This document shows positions 1-6,061 of a stretch of DNA of 6,061 bases, in pieces (within the stretch, counting starts at the first letter, position 1; each line of letters starts with the position of its first letter). The stretch covers positions 1 through 6,061 of the forward strand of contig CALMXV010000375.1 in the NCBI GenBank assembly GCA_937871155.1. Reading direction: 5' to 3'. The position numbers and the translations under genes were made by a program. This DNA comes from an uncultured Taibaiella sp. (lineage in GTDB: Bacteria > Bacteroidota > Bacteroidia > Chitinophagales > Chitinophagaceae). The notes beneath the pieces were generated by a model, which worked only from the letters and a program-made list of their open reading frames with translations, had not been told where the DNA came from and ran no database searches.

Positions 1-389
1 AGCTTACAGTCCCGAAAAGCGCCGAGAATGATTTTGATTTATATATTGGTATTCTTGGCGTTTATGCTTTTATATTCATCAGTGTTGTATTTATTACACG
101 ATTGTTGGCAAAGGCTATAAAGTCATTAGTATCCTTTGTGCTATTAGGTTGGTTTGATGGAATTGCCGGTGGCGTGCTGTATGCATTTATTGCCGCTTTA
201 AGTTGGGGTACACTGCTCTGGCTTTCAGACAAGATGCATTTGATATCCGCTACTACTATAGCGAAGTCGATTACTTATACTTATTTCATAAAATTAGCTC
301 CTTGGGTATATTCCAAAATAGGCGTGGTTTTGCCTTTTGCTAAACAAGTTTGGGAAGAGGTCAGTCTGTTTTTGGAGTCAAAACTTTAG
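1..389 (+). CDS. cvpA: CvpA family inner-membrane protein, 5'-partial
   Basis: The frame is open from base 3 (first complete codon) to the TAG at 387-389, giving 128 visible residues. The gene therefore begins outside the window, and the TTG codon at 102 is internal, not a start. The visible part has a hydrophobic helix at about residues 13-32, a short amphipathic stretch containing RLLAKAIK, then the CvpA hallmark 'L-G-x-x-D-x-x-x-G' (LLGWFDGIAGG, about 47-57), which runs into a second long helix ending near residue 74. The soluble tail, with KLAPWVYSKIGVVLPF, resembles the ends of Bacteroidota CvpA homologues. CvpA proteins (colicin V production family) are small multi-spanning inner-membrane proteins linked to envelope homeostasis; their molecular activity is not settled. 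The N-terminal helices are missing here. A pabA-like gene follows 42 bp downstream on the same strand, so an operon is plausible. The family call is by recognition of motif and topology. Confidence 0.83.
   Translation, partial: LTVPKSAENDFDLYIGILGVYAFIFISVVFITRLLAKAIKSLVSFVLLGWFDGIAGGVLYAFIAALSWGTLLWLSDKMHLISATTIAKSITYTYFIKLAPWVYSKIGVVLPFAKQVWEEVSLFLESKL
20..60. repeat. 10-bp imperfect inverted repeat inside cvpA
   Basis: The left arm CGCCGAGAAT (20-29) and right arm ATTCTTGGCG (51-60) are reverse complements at 9 of 10 positions. In RNA the odd position forms a G-U wobble, so a 10-bp stem with a 21-nt loop is possible in the mRNA. It lies wholly inside the coding sequence and has no T-tract after it, so it is not a terminator. 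It may be a chance result of codon content. Confidence 0.35.
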
Positions 390-431
390 CCTTATTCATT
401 ACCATTAAAATGTGTTACTTTTCTGTTGGGT

Positions 432-1007
432 ATGTATCTCATCATCGACAATTACGATAGCTTCACTTATATCTTGCAAGATTATTTTTTGCAACTAACG
501 AATAACTGTTTCGTTTATAAAAATGATGCAATTACTATTGATGCTATTCGTGAATTACAGCCTTCTCGTATCATCTTATCTCCCGGTCCGGGTACGCCTG
601 CCCAGTCGGGTATCTGTAGGGAGGTGATAGCAGCTTTTCATAAAACGATTCCCATCTTAGGGGTCTGCTTGGGGCATCAAGCCATAGGTGAGTTTTTTGG
701 GGCGAGGTTAGTTCATGCAATATATCCTATGCACGGGAAAGTGAGTAAAGTAGAACACAACCAGCATTCACTTTTTAGAGGTGTGGCTCCGTTGTTTGAT
801 GTGATGCGATATCATTCTTTAGTGTTAACCGATGTGCCTGAAGAAGTTGTTCCACTTGCGGTGGCAAAAGATGACTCTTCCATTATGGCAATAGCACATA
901 AAGAATATCCTTGTATTGGTATTCAGTTTCATCCGGAAAGCATTGGTACACCTCAGGGCATGATGATTCTTCGTAATTGGGTATCGATGTCTTTTGATGT
1001 GTTGTAG
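432..1007 (+). CDS. pabA: Glutamine amidotransferase, component II of aminodeoxychorismate/anthranilate synthase
   Basis: This is a class I (triad) glutamine amidotransferase of 191 residues, the usual length for stand-alone PabA/TrpG. It hydrolyses glutamine and passes ammonia to a chorismate-binding partner (PabB for 4-amino-4-deoxychorismate and folate, TrpE for anthranilate and tryptophan). The N-terminus IDNYDSFTY (5-13) is diagnostic, SPGPGTP (50-56) forms the oxyanion-hole loop, the nucleophile is Cys79 in GVCLGHQ, and the triad is completed by His167 and Glu169 in QFHPES. HGK (101-103) and RYHSL (126-130) are further family signatures. I chose ATG 432 because it places the protein start directly before the YLIIDNYDS strand as in homologues; a TTG at 426 in the same frame would add only two residues. 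No clear Shine-Dalgarno is visible. It lies 42 bp after cvpA and converges on the barrel gene. No pabB, trpE or other trp gene is in view, so PabA and TrpG roles cannot be separated, and one protein may serve both. Confidence 0.9.
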   Translation: MYLIIDNYDSFTYILQDYFLQLTNNCFVYKNDAITIDAIRELQPSRIILSPGPGTPAQSGICREVIAAFHKTIPILGVCLGHQAIGEFFGARLVHAIYPMHGKVSKVEHNQHSLFRGVAPLFDVMRYHSLVLTDVPEEVVPLAVAKDDSSIMAIAHKEYPCIGIQFHPESIGTPQGMMILRNWVSMSFDVL

Positions 1008-1099
1008 TCTTTAGAGAAGCTTCATAGTAAGGTGCAGACGAATGGTGCTATCGCCACTCCCGTTTTATCAAGGTGAAAAAGCCGGGACCCCAAAATTTC

Positions 1100-4000
1100 T
1101 TATAAGATAGCCCTTATAGTCATACGACCGGTATGGATGGTGCTACCTTGTCCGGGTTTTCTTCCTTCGTATTCTAGAAGAATTTCAATGCCTTTGCCCA
1201 CTTGTCGTTCCCAATTTATTTGCCAGAGATAGTTATTGCCTTTTTGTAGCGCATCAAGCATGGTAAAAGCGACTGAGGTGCCCGGTGTACCAGTGAAATG
1301 AATGGCAGCATAAGAACCTCGTAGCAACAACGCCCCCAATGAAGGCTGACTAAAACGTGCCTCAAGCTGTGCTGTTTGAATATTGGCAGCTTCACCTCCC
1401 AAGCGAGGATGGTTGTTGCGCTCTTCATATTTAAAGGTGGTAGTCAATCGGAAAATTCCTTTGTAAAGCCAAGTGAGTGAAGGCTCCACAGCCAAGTAGT
1501 GCAATTCATAGCTTCTATTATCCGCCAAAGCGGAGTGATAAGAGCGTTGTCCATGGCGGGTTTGCAGGTACACTGCAATGGGTTTAGTAAGGTTCCACCT
1601 TAGTTTATAAAGATGTTGTTGTTGTTGATTGCCTTCGATGCCGTAAAGCAACAGTTGTTTGCCGGTGTTGGTGATAAGATTGTAGTCGAATCCCCATTTT
1701 AAATGGGCACGATTGAAGTAGAGGAACATACTCATGGCAGTATTGGTGCTGATGATGGCGGTATCTGTAAGGCTGCTTGCAAAAGGGTTGTAAGCTTTCA
1801 ATCCTTCATTGGCAAGAATACGATGGTTGATTTGTAAGGATGATTGTGAGGAGAAGCGAGCAAGGAATGATTGAAAATTGCTGCGTTTAGCAGCTTCCCA
1901 ATAATAGTTGGCAGGCTCTATGTTCAAGCTTAGGTTGAAGTGGACATAGTTGACTTTCACATAATCGTTGGTTGGAGTCAGGATTTTGATAAATCGTTTT
2001 TGATCCGGATAAAGTGCTGTTTCAAATTCGTTGGTTTGTTGAATACCATCACCGTTGTAATCGATCCAAGTATAAACCCCTTGTCCTGCCGGCACTTCGA
2101 TATATGTATAGGCACGTCTTTGTTCTTGCCCTGAGCCAAATTCATAAAGACTGTTGAGCTGAAATACATTCTTTAGCCAATTGCCGTTATAGTCAAGCCG
2201 TCCTAACAACGATTGCTCCGGCCGAAGATTGGTAACCGTAGTGTCTGCAACCTGTAACTGACGGAAGGAACTCATTAGATTCAGTTGGTGGTTTTTCCAA
2301 TGGCTTAATCCTAGCTTCAGCTCTATGTTTTGGCTTCTATTATGGTTTTGAAATGAGTTGTTGCGAATGATTCTATCGGCACGAGTATAATAAGATAGGT
2401 TCCATTTTGTCGATTGACGGTCATCGGTACGCCAATAGACTTTTGCTACATCAAAATAAAAAGCGGTTGGCAATAGACTGTCCGTGTTGGTTTTCTTTAA
2501 AACATTATGCTCTACTTCATAACTACCCCCCAAAAAAGATTGTTTTAATAGCGACAATCGGTATTCTGCAAAGGCAGATGGGCGAAGGTATTGAGCGGAT
2601 TGAAACGTATCTTTTGAGGAAAGTAAATTTCCTGTTATGCCGGCACGAAGGTTCCCTTTTTGATAAGTGTATTGAAGAAGATTTCGATACCCTTGATACC
2701 ATTGCCCTCTATGAAACGTTGTCAGCTCATAACGAAGTTTTCCAAAGTTGACTTGTTGAAGTTGAGAAGTCAGTGATGCTAAATGTTCATCAGGTTTTTG
2801 GTCGGTGATGATGGGGGTGTTCCAATCCCTGCCGAACTCTCTGCTTCTATAAGGAGCAATGGTTTTAAATTGACTTTGTACCCATTCATAGTTGATCTCG
2901 TTGGTCCATTTCCAAGCGGTAACTGGTAAGAATGGTTGTTTATAAAATGTTCGTTGCTCTTGGTAGTTGACTTTGGCTGCCCATCCCCAATGGCTGCTGT
3001 TGTCTTTGGTGGCAAAGAGATTGGGGTCGTTGTTGCTGGCACCTAATTCAATATGAAGTGATTTAAAACTATCAATTTGGTAGTGGGTTTGAAAAATAAA
3101 TACTTGTTGTTTTTTAGGAGTGATGATATATTGAGCGGGCATATAACTTCCTTGTGCAATCCCATTGATGGGGGGCGTCCATTCATAGCTACGACCATTA
3201 GCTACGGAAGCTGCCATGTTATAATTCCCTTTATTGGGTCCTACAAAAGAAAAGGATAAAGCATATAAGGCAGTGTCTGGATGTGTAGCATAAACAAAAA
3301 TGGAATCATATAAAACTCCATTCACGAAGGTGTCCACCATACGATAAAGAATCTTATTAGCCGCAAACGTATCTCTTGCTACACTAGGGTAGAAAGCTTT
3401 GCTAATAGAGTCTCCAAGCTGAGAAAGAAAACGTTTTTGATTGCCATCAAGTGTTTGTAGATACGGTTGGTTTTTGGCATCTTGATTTGAATAAGCATCT
3501 AGTCGAACGGTCCATTTTTTATTGAGTTGTAGTTCGTCGTAAGCATAGAAAAGCGAATTTAAATAGTTGCGATCTTGGTATTCAAATTCTACTTGTATCC
3601 TAGAGTCTTTAGTAATCATTTTTCGAGGCATGAAGATGATTTCAGCCGTGTTGTAATTGATGGTATAGTCTTCTTTCTCACCTCTAGTTAAAAGTATATT
3701 GTCAATAAAAACCTTTTCGGTGCCGGCTAAGACTATAAAAAATAACTCTCCATTATTGCCTGTAAGTTTATAGGGCCCTTGATTCCCTTCTTTACCTTGA
3801 AAACTATTTCTAGCAAACTGCCCCTTTGCGATAGAACCACTGATACCTACTTTATTTATAATGTTTTTATTTAACGGAAAAGCCGTTTGATAATACAGCC
3901 CTTGAACCCGCTTATAATAATTCAAAAAGTAGCTGGGCGGAGCTTCTAGTTGGTAGTCGCCCATTTGCAAAAGATGCTGGTTCTTACTAAGTCGAATAAC

Positions 4001-4615
4001 AATTTGGTCGAACTCTTGTAATCGTTGGGTGTTGCCTTCGGGTTGAAACGGAAGCGTATTATCGGTAAGCGCAGCTTCGAGTTTGATGCTGTCTAAAATA
4101 TATCCATTTGCTTGTAGATTGAACTGTGAGTTCAGCACTACATCTTGCTGGTTACCTACCGTAAGCGTTCGCCCATAGCTACCTTGATAGTCTAATTTAT
4201 CTTTTTTGAAAAATGAATTTTGATAATAATCATCCGAGCGGTAGAGATAGAATAGAGTGTTGGAGTCCACTTTAGTAGGTGACTTATGGGCATATCTTTT
4301 AGTGAACGATAACGGCAACACCCGATAACGAACGGTTACAGAATCTAGATGGGGCTTGTGTTTCCATACCAGCAATGAATGATAAGGGTAAAACGCATAA
4401 AGGCTATCTGCAACATGATTGATCGTTAAAGAACTTGGAGCAATGGCTAAGGAATCAAGGCGAAGCGTATCTCCATATACGGCAATTGTTTTGTGCCGGA
4501 TGGATGACAAGGAAGCAAATGATGGAAGCTGTGCCTGGCTTGATAGAGGAAGCAACAACATCGCTAGCAAATAATTTATTCTTTGGAAATATCCAATTGA
4601 AATGATGGGTAGCAA
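1100..4615 (-). CDS. Large outer-membrane beta-barrel protein, function unknown
   Basis: From the TTG at 4615 this encodes 1171 residues. A hydrophobic signal peptide (about 1-28, ending LLLPLSSQA|Q) is followed by a sequence rich in short alternating, aromatic beta-strand-like segments up to the end, as in large outer-membrane barrels. Conserved-looking blocks are GNQQD...NLQANG (154-171), QPEGNTQRLQEFDQI (191-205), QGPYKL...DYTINYNTAEIIF (279-328) with RIQVEFEY (339-346), an EF-hand-like loop DYNGDGIQQTNE (852-863), PTNDYVKVNY (881-890), and the C-terminal strand region ending HTGRMTIRAIL. From memory, similar blocks occur in uncharacterised Bacteroidota outer-membrane proteins, and the DYTINYNTAEI part recalls the much larger SprA translocon; neither gives a function. 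No plug or TonB-box pattern was seen. The mature protein contains no cysteine. The frame is open further upstream, to 4789, with another TTG at 4711, but the extra 32 residues hold four cysteines and would spoil the signal peptide. The only ATG (4561) leaves too short a leader. The start is uncertain. It converges on pabA and diverges from the desulfurase gene. Confidence 0.75.
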   Translation of the reverse strand: MLPIISIGYFQRINYLLAMLLLPLSSQAQLPSFASLSSIRHKTIAVYGDTLRLDSLAIAPSSLTINHVADSLYAFYPYHSLLVWKHKPHLDSVTVRYRVLPLSFTKRYAHKSPTKVDSNTLFYLYRSDDYYQNSFFKKDKLDYQGSYGRTLTVGNQQDVVLNSQFNLQANGYILDSIKLEAALTDNTLPFQPEGNTQRLQEFDQIVIRLSKNQHLLQMGDYQLEAPPSYFLNYYKRVQGLYYQTAFPLNKNIINKVGISGSIAKGQFARNSFQGKEGNQGPYKLTGNNGELFFIVLAGTEKVFIDNILLTRGEKEDYTINYNTAEIIFMPRKMITKDSRIQVEFEYQDRNYLNSLFYAYDELQLNKKWTVRLDAYSNQDAKNQPYLQTLDGNQKRFLSQLGDSISKAFYPSVARDTFAANKILYRMVDTFVNGVLYDSIFVYATHPDTALYALSFSFVGPNKGNYNMAASVANGRSYEWTPPINGIAQGSYMPAQYIITPKKQQVFIFQTHYQIDSFKSLHIELGASNNDPNLFATKDNSSHWGWAAKVNYQEQRTFYKQPFLPVTAWKWTNEINYEWVQSQFKTIAPYRSREFGRDWNTPIITDQKPDEHLASLTSQLQQVNFGKLRYELTTFHRGQWYQGYRNLLQYTYQKGNLRAGITGNLLSSKDTFQSAQYLRPSAFAEYRLSLLKQSFLGGSYEVEHNVLKKTNTDSLLPTAFYFDVAKVYWRTDDRQSTKWNLSYYTRADRIIRNNSFQNHNRSQNIELKLGLSHWKNHQLNLMSSFRQLQVADTTVTNLRPEQSLLGRLDYNGNWLKNVFQLNSLYEFGSGQEQRRAYTYIEVPAGQGVYTWIDYNGDGIQQTNEFETALYPDQKRFIKILTPTNDYVKVNYVHFNLSLNIEPANYYWEAAKRSNFQSFLARFSSQSSLQINHRILANEGLKAYNPFASSLTDTAIISTNTAMSMFLYFNRAHLKWGFDYNLITNTGKQLLLYGIEGNQQQQHLYKLRWNLTKPIAVYLQTRHGQRSYHSALADNRSYELHYLAVEPSLTWLYKGIFRLTTTFKYEERNNHPRLGGEAANIQTAQLEARFSQPSLGALLLRGSYAAIHFTGTPGTSVAFTMLDALQKGNNYLWQINWERQVGKGIEILLEYEGRKPGQGSTIHTGRMTIRAIL
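2027..2062 (-). other. EF-hand-like calcium-loop motif in the barrel protein
   Basis: These bases encode the 12-residue loop DYNGDGIQQTNE, with Asp, Asn and Asp at loop positions 1, 3 and 5, Gly at 6, Ile at 8... by the DxNxDG pattern, and Glu at 12, the arrangement of a canonical EF-hand or dockerin-type calcium loop. It follows VPAGQGVYTWI and precedes FETALYPDQ, so it sits between predicted strands and could be an extracellular or periplasmic loop. Calcium binding is inferred from the residue pattern only; the flanking helices of a true EF-hand are not apparent, and the position-8 hydrophobic is offset by one from the strict consensus. Confidence 0.45.
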
Positions 4616-4836
4616 GGCGATACTATTTAAACAGGCAGTTTGTTGCAATGCAAGATTTATGCAACAGTTCCTTGCACGAAAGCAGCCTAAAGCCCCAATA
4701 AAAATCAACAACCAAAGAATAACTAAGCTATAATTTTTTGTTATCGAAAGATACAGTATTAACGCAAATTTGACGGCTATCGGTATGATTCAGAAAGGCA
4801 TTAGGCTTAATTTCGCCCAAAAATTTAGAAGATTCC
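4616..4836. promoter_or_regulatory. Divergent intergenic region between barrel and desulfurase genes
   Basis: About 220 bp separate the chosen barrel start from the desulfurase ATG, so both divergent promoters should lie here. On the + strand TAATTTCG (4808-4815) matches the Bacteroidota sigma-A -7 consensus TAnnTTTG at 7 of 8 positions and sits 21 bp before the ATG. On the - strand TATCTTTC (4753-4746) also matches at 7 of 8 and would give the barrel mRNA a leader of about 130 nt. Neither has a convincing TTG element 17-23 bp upstream, so both are weak. No operator-like palindrome or riboswitch was recognised. Confidence 0.3.
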
Positions 4837-5964
4837 ATGCAACGAATATACTTTGATAATGCGGCTACCACCTCCCTTGACCCAGAAGTGCTTCAGGCAA
4901 TGATGCCTTATTTAACGGAGAAGTTTGGAAATCCCTCATCAGTATATTCTTATGGTCGTGAAACGAAGATGGCTATTGAAGCGGCTCGCAAATCAATAGC
5001 CAAAGTTCTTAACTGTGCGCCAGGGGAGATTTTCTTTACTTCAGGAGGAACTGAAAGCACCAATACCGCAATCCAAGCAGCTATTCAAGATTTGCATTGT
5101 GAGCATATCATCACTTCTTCTATTGAGCATCATGCGACTCTTCATACTGCTGAAAGTTGTGCGAAGAAAGGAATACCGGTAAGCTATGTGAAGTTGTTAG
5201 AAAACGGTCATATAGACCTTGAAGATTTAGAACACCTTTTGGCTACACATCCTAAGTCGTTAGTGAGCTTGATGCATGCCAATAACGAAATAGGCAACCT
5301 ACTTAAAGTGAAAAAAGTAGGAGAGCTGTGCGAAAAGTATGGTGCTATTTTTCATTGTGACATGGTACAAACCATCGGGCATTATCCCATTGATTTTGAA
5401 AAATTGAAAGTTCATTTTGCTAGTGCAGCTGCTCATAAATTTCATGGACCTAAAGGAGTAGGGTTGCTGTATATCCATCATAGTATTACCATTCAGCCCA
5501 TCCTTCAAGGAGGCTCACAAGAGCGTAATATGCGTGCCGGTACCGAAAATCTTTACGGCATTGTTGGTTTAGGAAAAGCATTAGAATTAGCTGCTCAACA
5601 ATATGAAACAGATATGGAGACCATCGGCGCATTGAAGCTCTATATGTTGCAGCGATTGGAAAATGAGTTTGAAGGAATTGTGGTTCATGGGGACGCTCGT
5701 GGTCATAGTCTTTATACGGTTTTAAATATCGGGTTCCCTTTAACAGATAAAAGCGAAATGCTATTATTCAACTTAGATATAGCCGGCATCTGTGTAAGCG
5801 GAGGTAGCGCTTGTAGTAGTGGAGTGAGCTCTGTAAGCCATGTGATACATGCGTTACAGGGAAATCAGGCAACTACAATTGTGCCGATTCGTTTTTCATT
5901 TTGCAGAAAGAATACAAAAGAAGAAATAGATCAAGTGATAGAAAAGATAAAAGGAATGTTGTAG
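4837..5964 (+). CDS. iscS: Cysteine desulfurase, group I (IscS/NifS type), PLP-dependent
   Basis: This 375-residue class V aminotransferase-fold enzyme would convert L-cysteine to alanine and leave a persulfide on its active-site cysteine for delivery to Fe-S scaffold or tRNA-thiolation proteins. Matching motifs run in order: YFDNAATT (5-12), FGNPSS (30-35), the PLP-phosphate loop TSGGTES (68-74), the PLP-stacking His98 in SIEHH, HANNEIG (147-153), Asp175 and Gln178 contacting the PLP ring, the Schiff-base Lys201 in AAHKFHGPKG, ERNMRAGTEN (229-238), the catalytic loop GSACSSG with Cys326, and Arg352 in PIRFSF for the substrate carboxylate. The long loop around Cys326 marks group I rather than SufS/CsdA. 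The protein stops at about the point where E. coli IscS still has some 28 more residues, so the IscU-contacting tail is absent. The start is the ATG followed by QRIYFDNAATT, the normal N-terminus. No iscU, iscR, mnmA or suf gene is visible nearby. The iscS symbol denotes the family; nifS-type would be equally fair. Confidence 0.94.
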   Translation: MQRIYFDNAATTSLDPEVLQAMMPYLTEKFGNPSSVYSYGRETKMAIEAARKSIAKVLNCAPGEIFFTSGGTESTNTAIQAAIQDLHCEHIITSSIEHHATLHTAESCAKKGIPVSYVKLLENGHIDLEDLEHLLATHPKSLVSLMHANNEIGNLLKVKKVGELCEKYGAIFHCDMVQTIGHYPIDFEKLKVHFASAAAHKFHGPKGVGLLYIHHSITIQPILQGGSQERNMRAGTENLYGIVGLGKALELAAQQYETDMETIGALKLYMLQRLENEFEGIVVHGDARGHSLYTVLNIGFPLTDKSEMLLFNLDIAGICVSGGSACSSGVSSVSHVIHALQGNQATTIVPIRFSFCRKNTKEEIDQVIEKIKGML

Positions 5965-6061
5965 TCACTTTAGCGTTGTTAGGTGTATAATAGTTGCCCT
6001 AGCTTTAAGTGTAAACCATAAATGCTTTGTATTTTCAACCTTTGAAATCTACACCTTCCAT

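Noticed and set aside
102..389. A complete 95-residue protein starting at TTG 102
   Set aside because: The same frame is open to the left edge and the upstream residues form a proper CvpA transmembrane helix, so this is the end of a longer gene.
416..423. TACTTTTC before pabA as a -7 promoter element
   Set aside because: It ends only 8 bp before the ATG, leaving almost no leader, and has no -33 partner; co-transcription with cvpA is simpler.
1050..1085. Possible bidirectional terminator between the convergent pabA and barrel genes (CCCGTTTT ... AAAA-AGC-CGGG)
   Set aside because: The stem is only two 4-bp pieces with a 3-base bulge and there is no clear T-run on either side. A terminator is expected here but this one is not supported.
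1614..1627. TTG/GTT trinucleotide run as a phase-variation repeat
   Set aside because: It is only about five units of a triplet, encodes a short Gln run, and length changes would not shift the frame.
2407..2751. A 114-codon open frame on the + strand inside the barrel gene
   Set aside because: It is antisense to a strongly protein-like gene, shows no recognisable domain and has no upstream signal; a shadow frame.
2779..3042. An 87-codon overlapping frame on the - strand within the barrel gene
   Set aside because: Low-complexity Pro/Thr/Ser-rich translation in an alternative frame of a long real gene; no independent support.
5966..6011. Inverted repeat CACTT-T-AGC ... GCT-TT-AAGTG just after the desulfurase stop
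   Set aside because: Broken AT-rich arms, a loop of about 27 nt and no T-tract; not convincing as a terminator.
6033..6047. Small palindrome TTTCAA-CCT-TTGAAA near the right edge
   Set aside because: A 6-bp AT-rich stem is expected by chance, and the adjoining gene context lies outside the window.

Overview
This 6.06 kb window looks like ordinary chromosomal DNA from a Bacteroidota bacterium, probably of the Chitinophagales/Sphingobacteriales/Flavobacteriales kind. The reasons are a large outer-membrane beta-barrel protein with sequence blocks typical of that phylum, genes that lack Shine-Dalgarno sequences, a possible TAnnTTTG-type promoter element, and moderate GC content. I saw no mobile element, CRISPR array, tRNA or rRNA.

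Layout from left to right: (1) the 3' end of a CvpA-family inner-membrane protein gene, + strand, cut by the left edge; its frame runs back to the first bases. (2) 42 bp later on the same strand, a complete glutamine amidotransferase gene (pabA/trpG type), likely co-transcribed with cvpA. (3) After a 92-bp gap, convergent on the - strand, one very large gene (about 3.5 kb) for a signal-peptide-bearing outer-membrane beta-barrel protein of unknown function. (4) Divergent from it across about 0.2 kb, a complete + strand group I (IscS/NifS-type) cysteine desulfurase gene. (5) A final 97 bp with no gene.

The genes do not form an obvious single pathway. PabA would feed folate (or tryptophan) synthesis with ammonia from glutamine. 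The desulfurase would supply sulfur for Fe-S clusters or thiolated tRNA and cofactors. CvpA sits in the inner membrane and the large barrel in the outer membrane. The least understood item is the barrel protein. It has a recognisable conserved N-terminal part, an EF-hand-like calcium-loop motif inside the barrel, no cysteine at all in the mature protein, and an unusual translation start. No novel defence or mobile system can be supported from this sequence.
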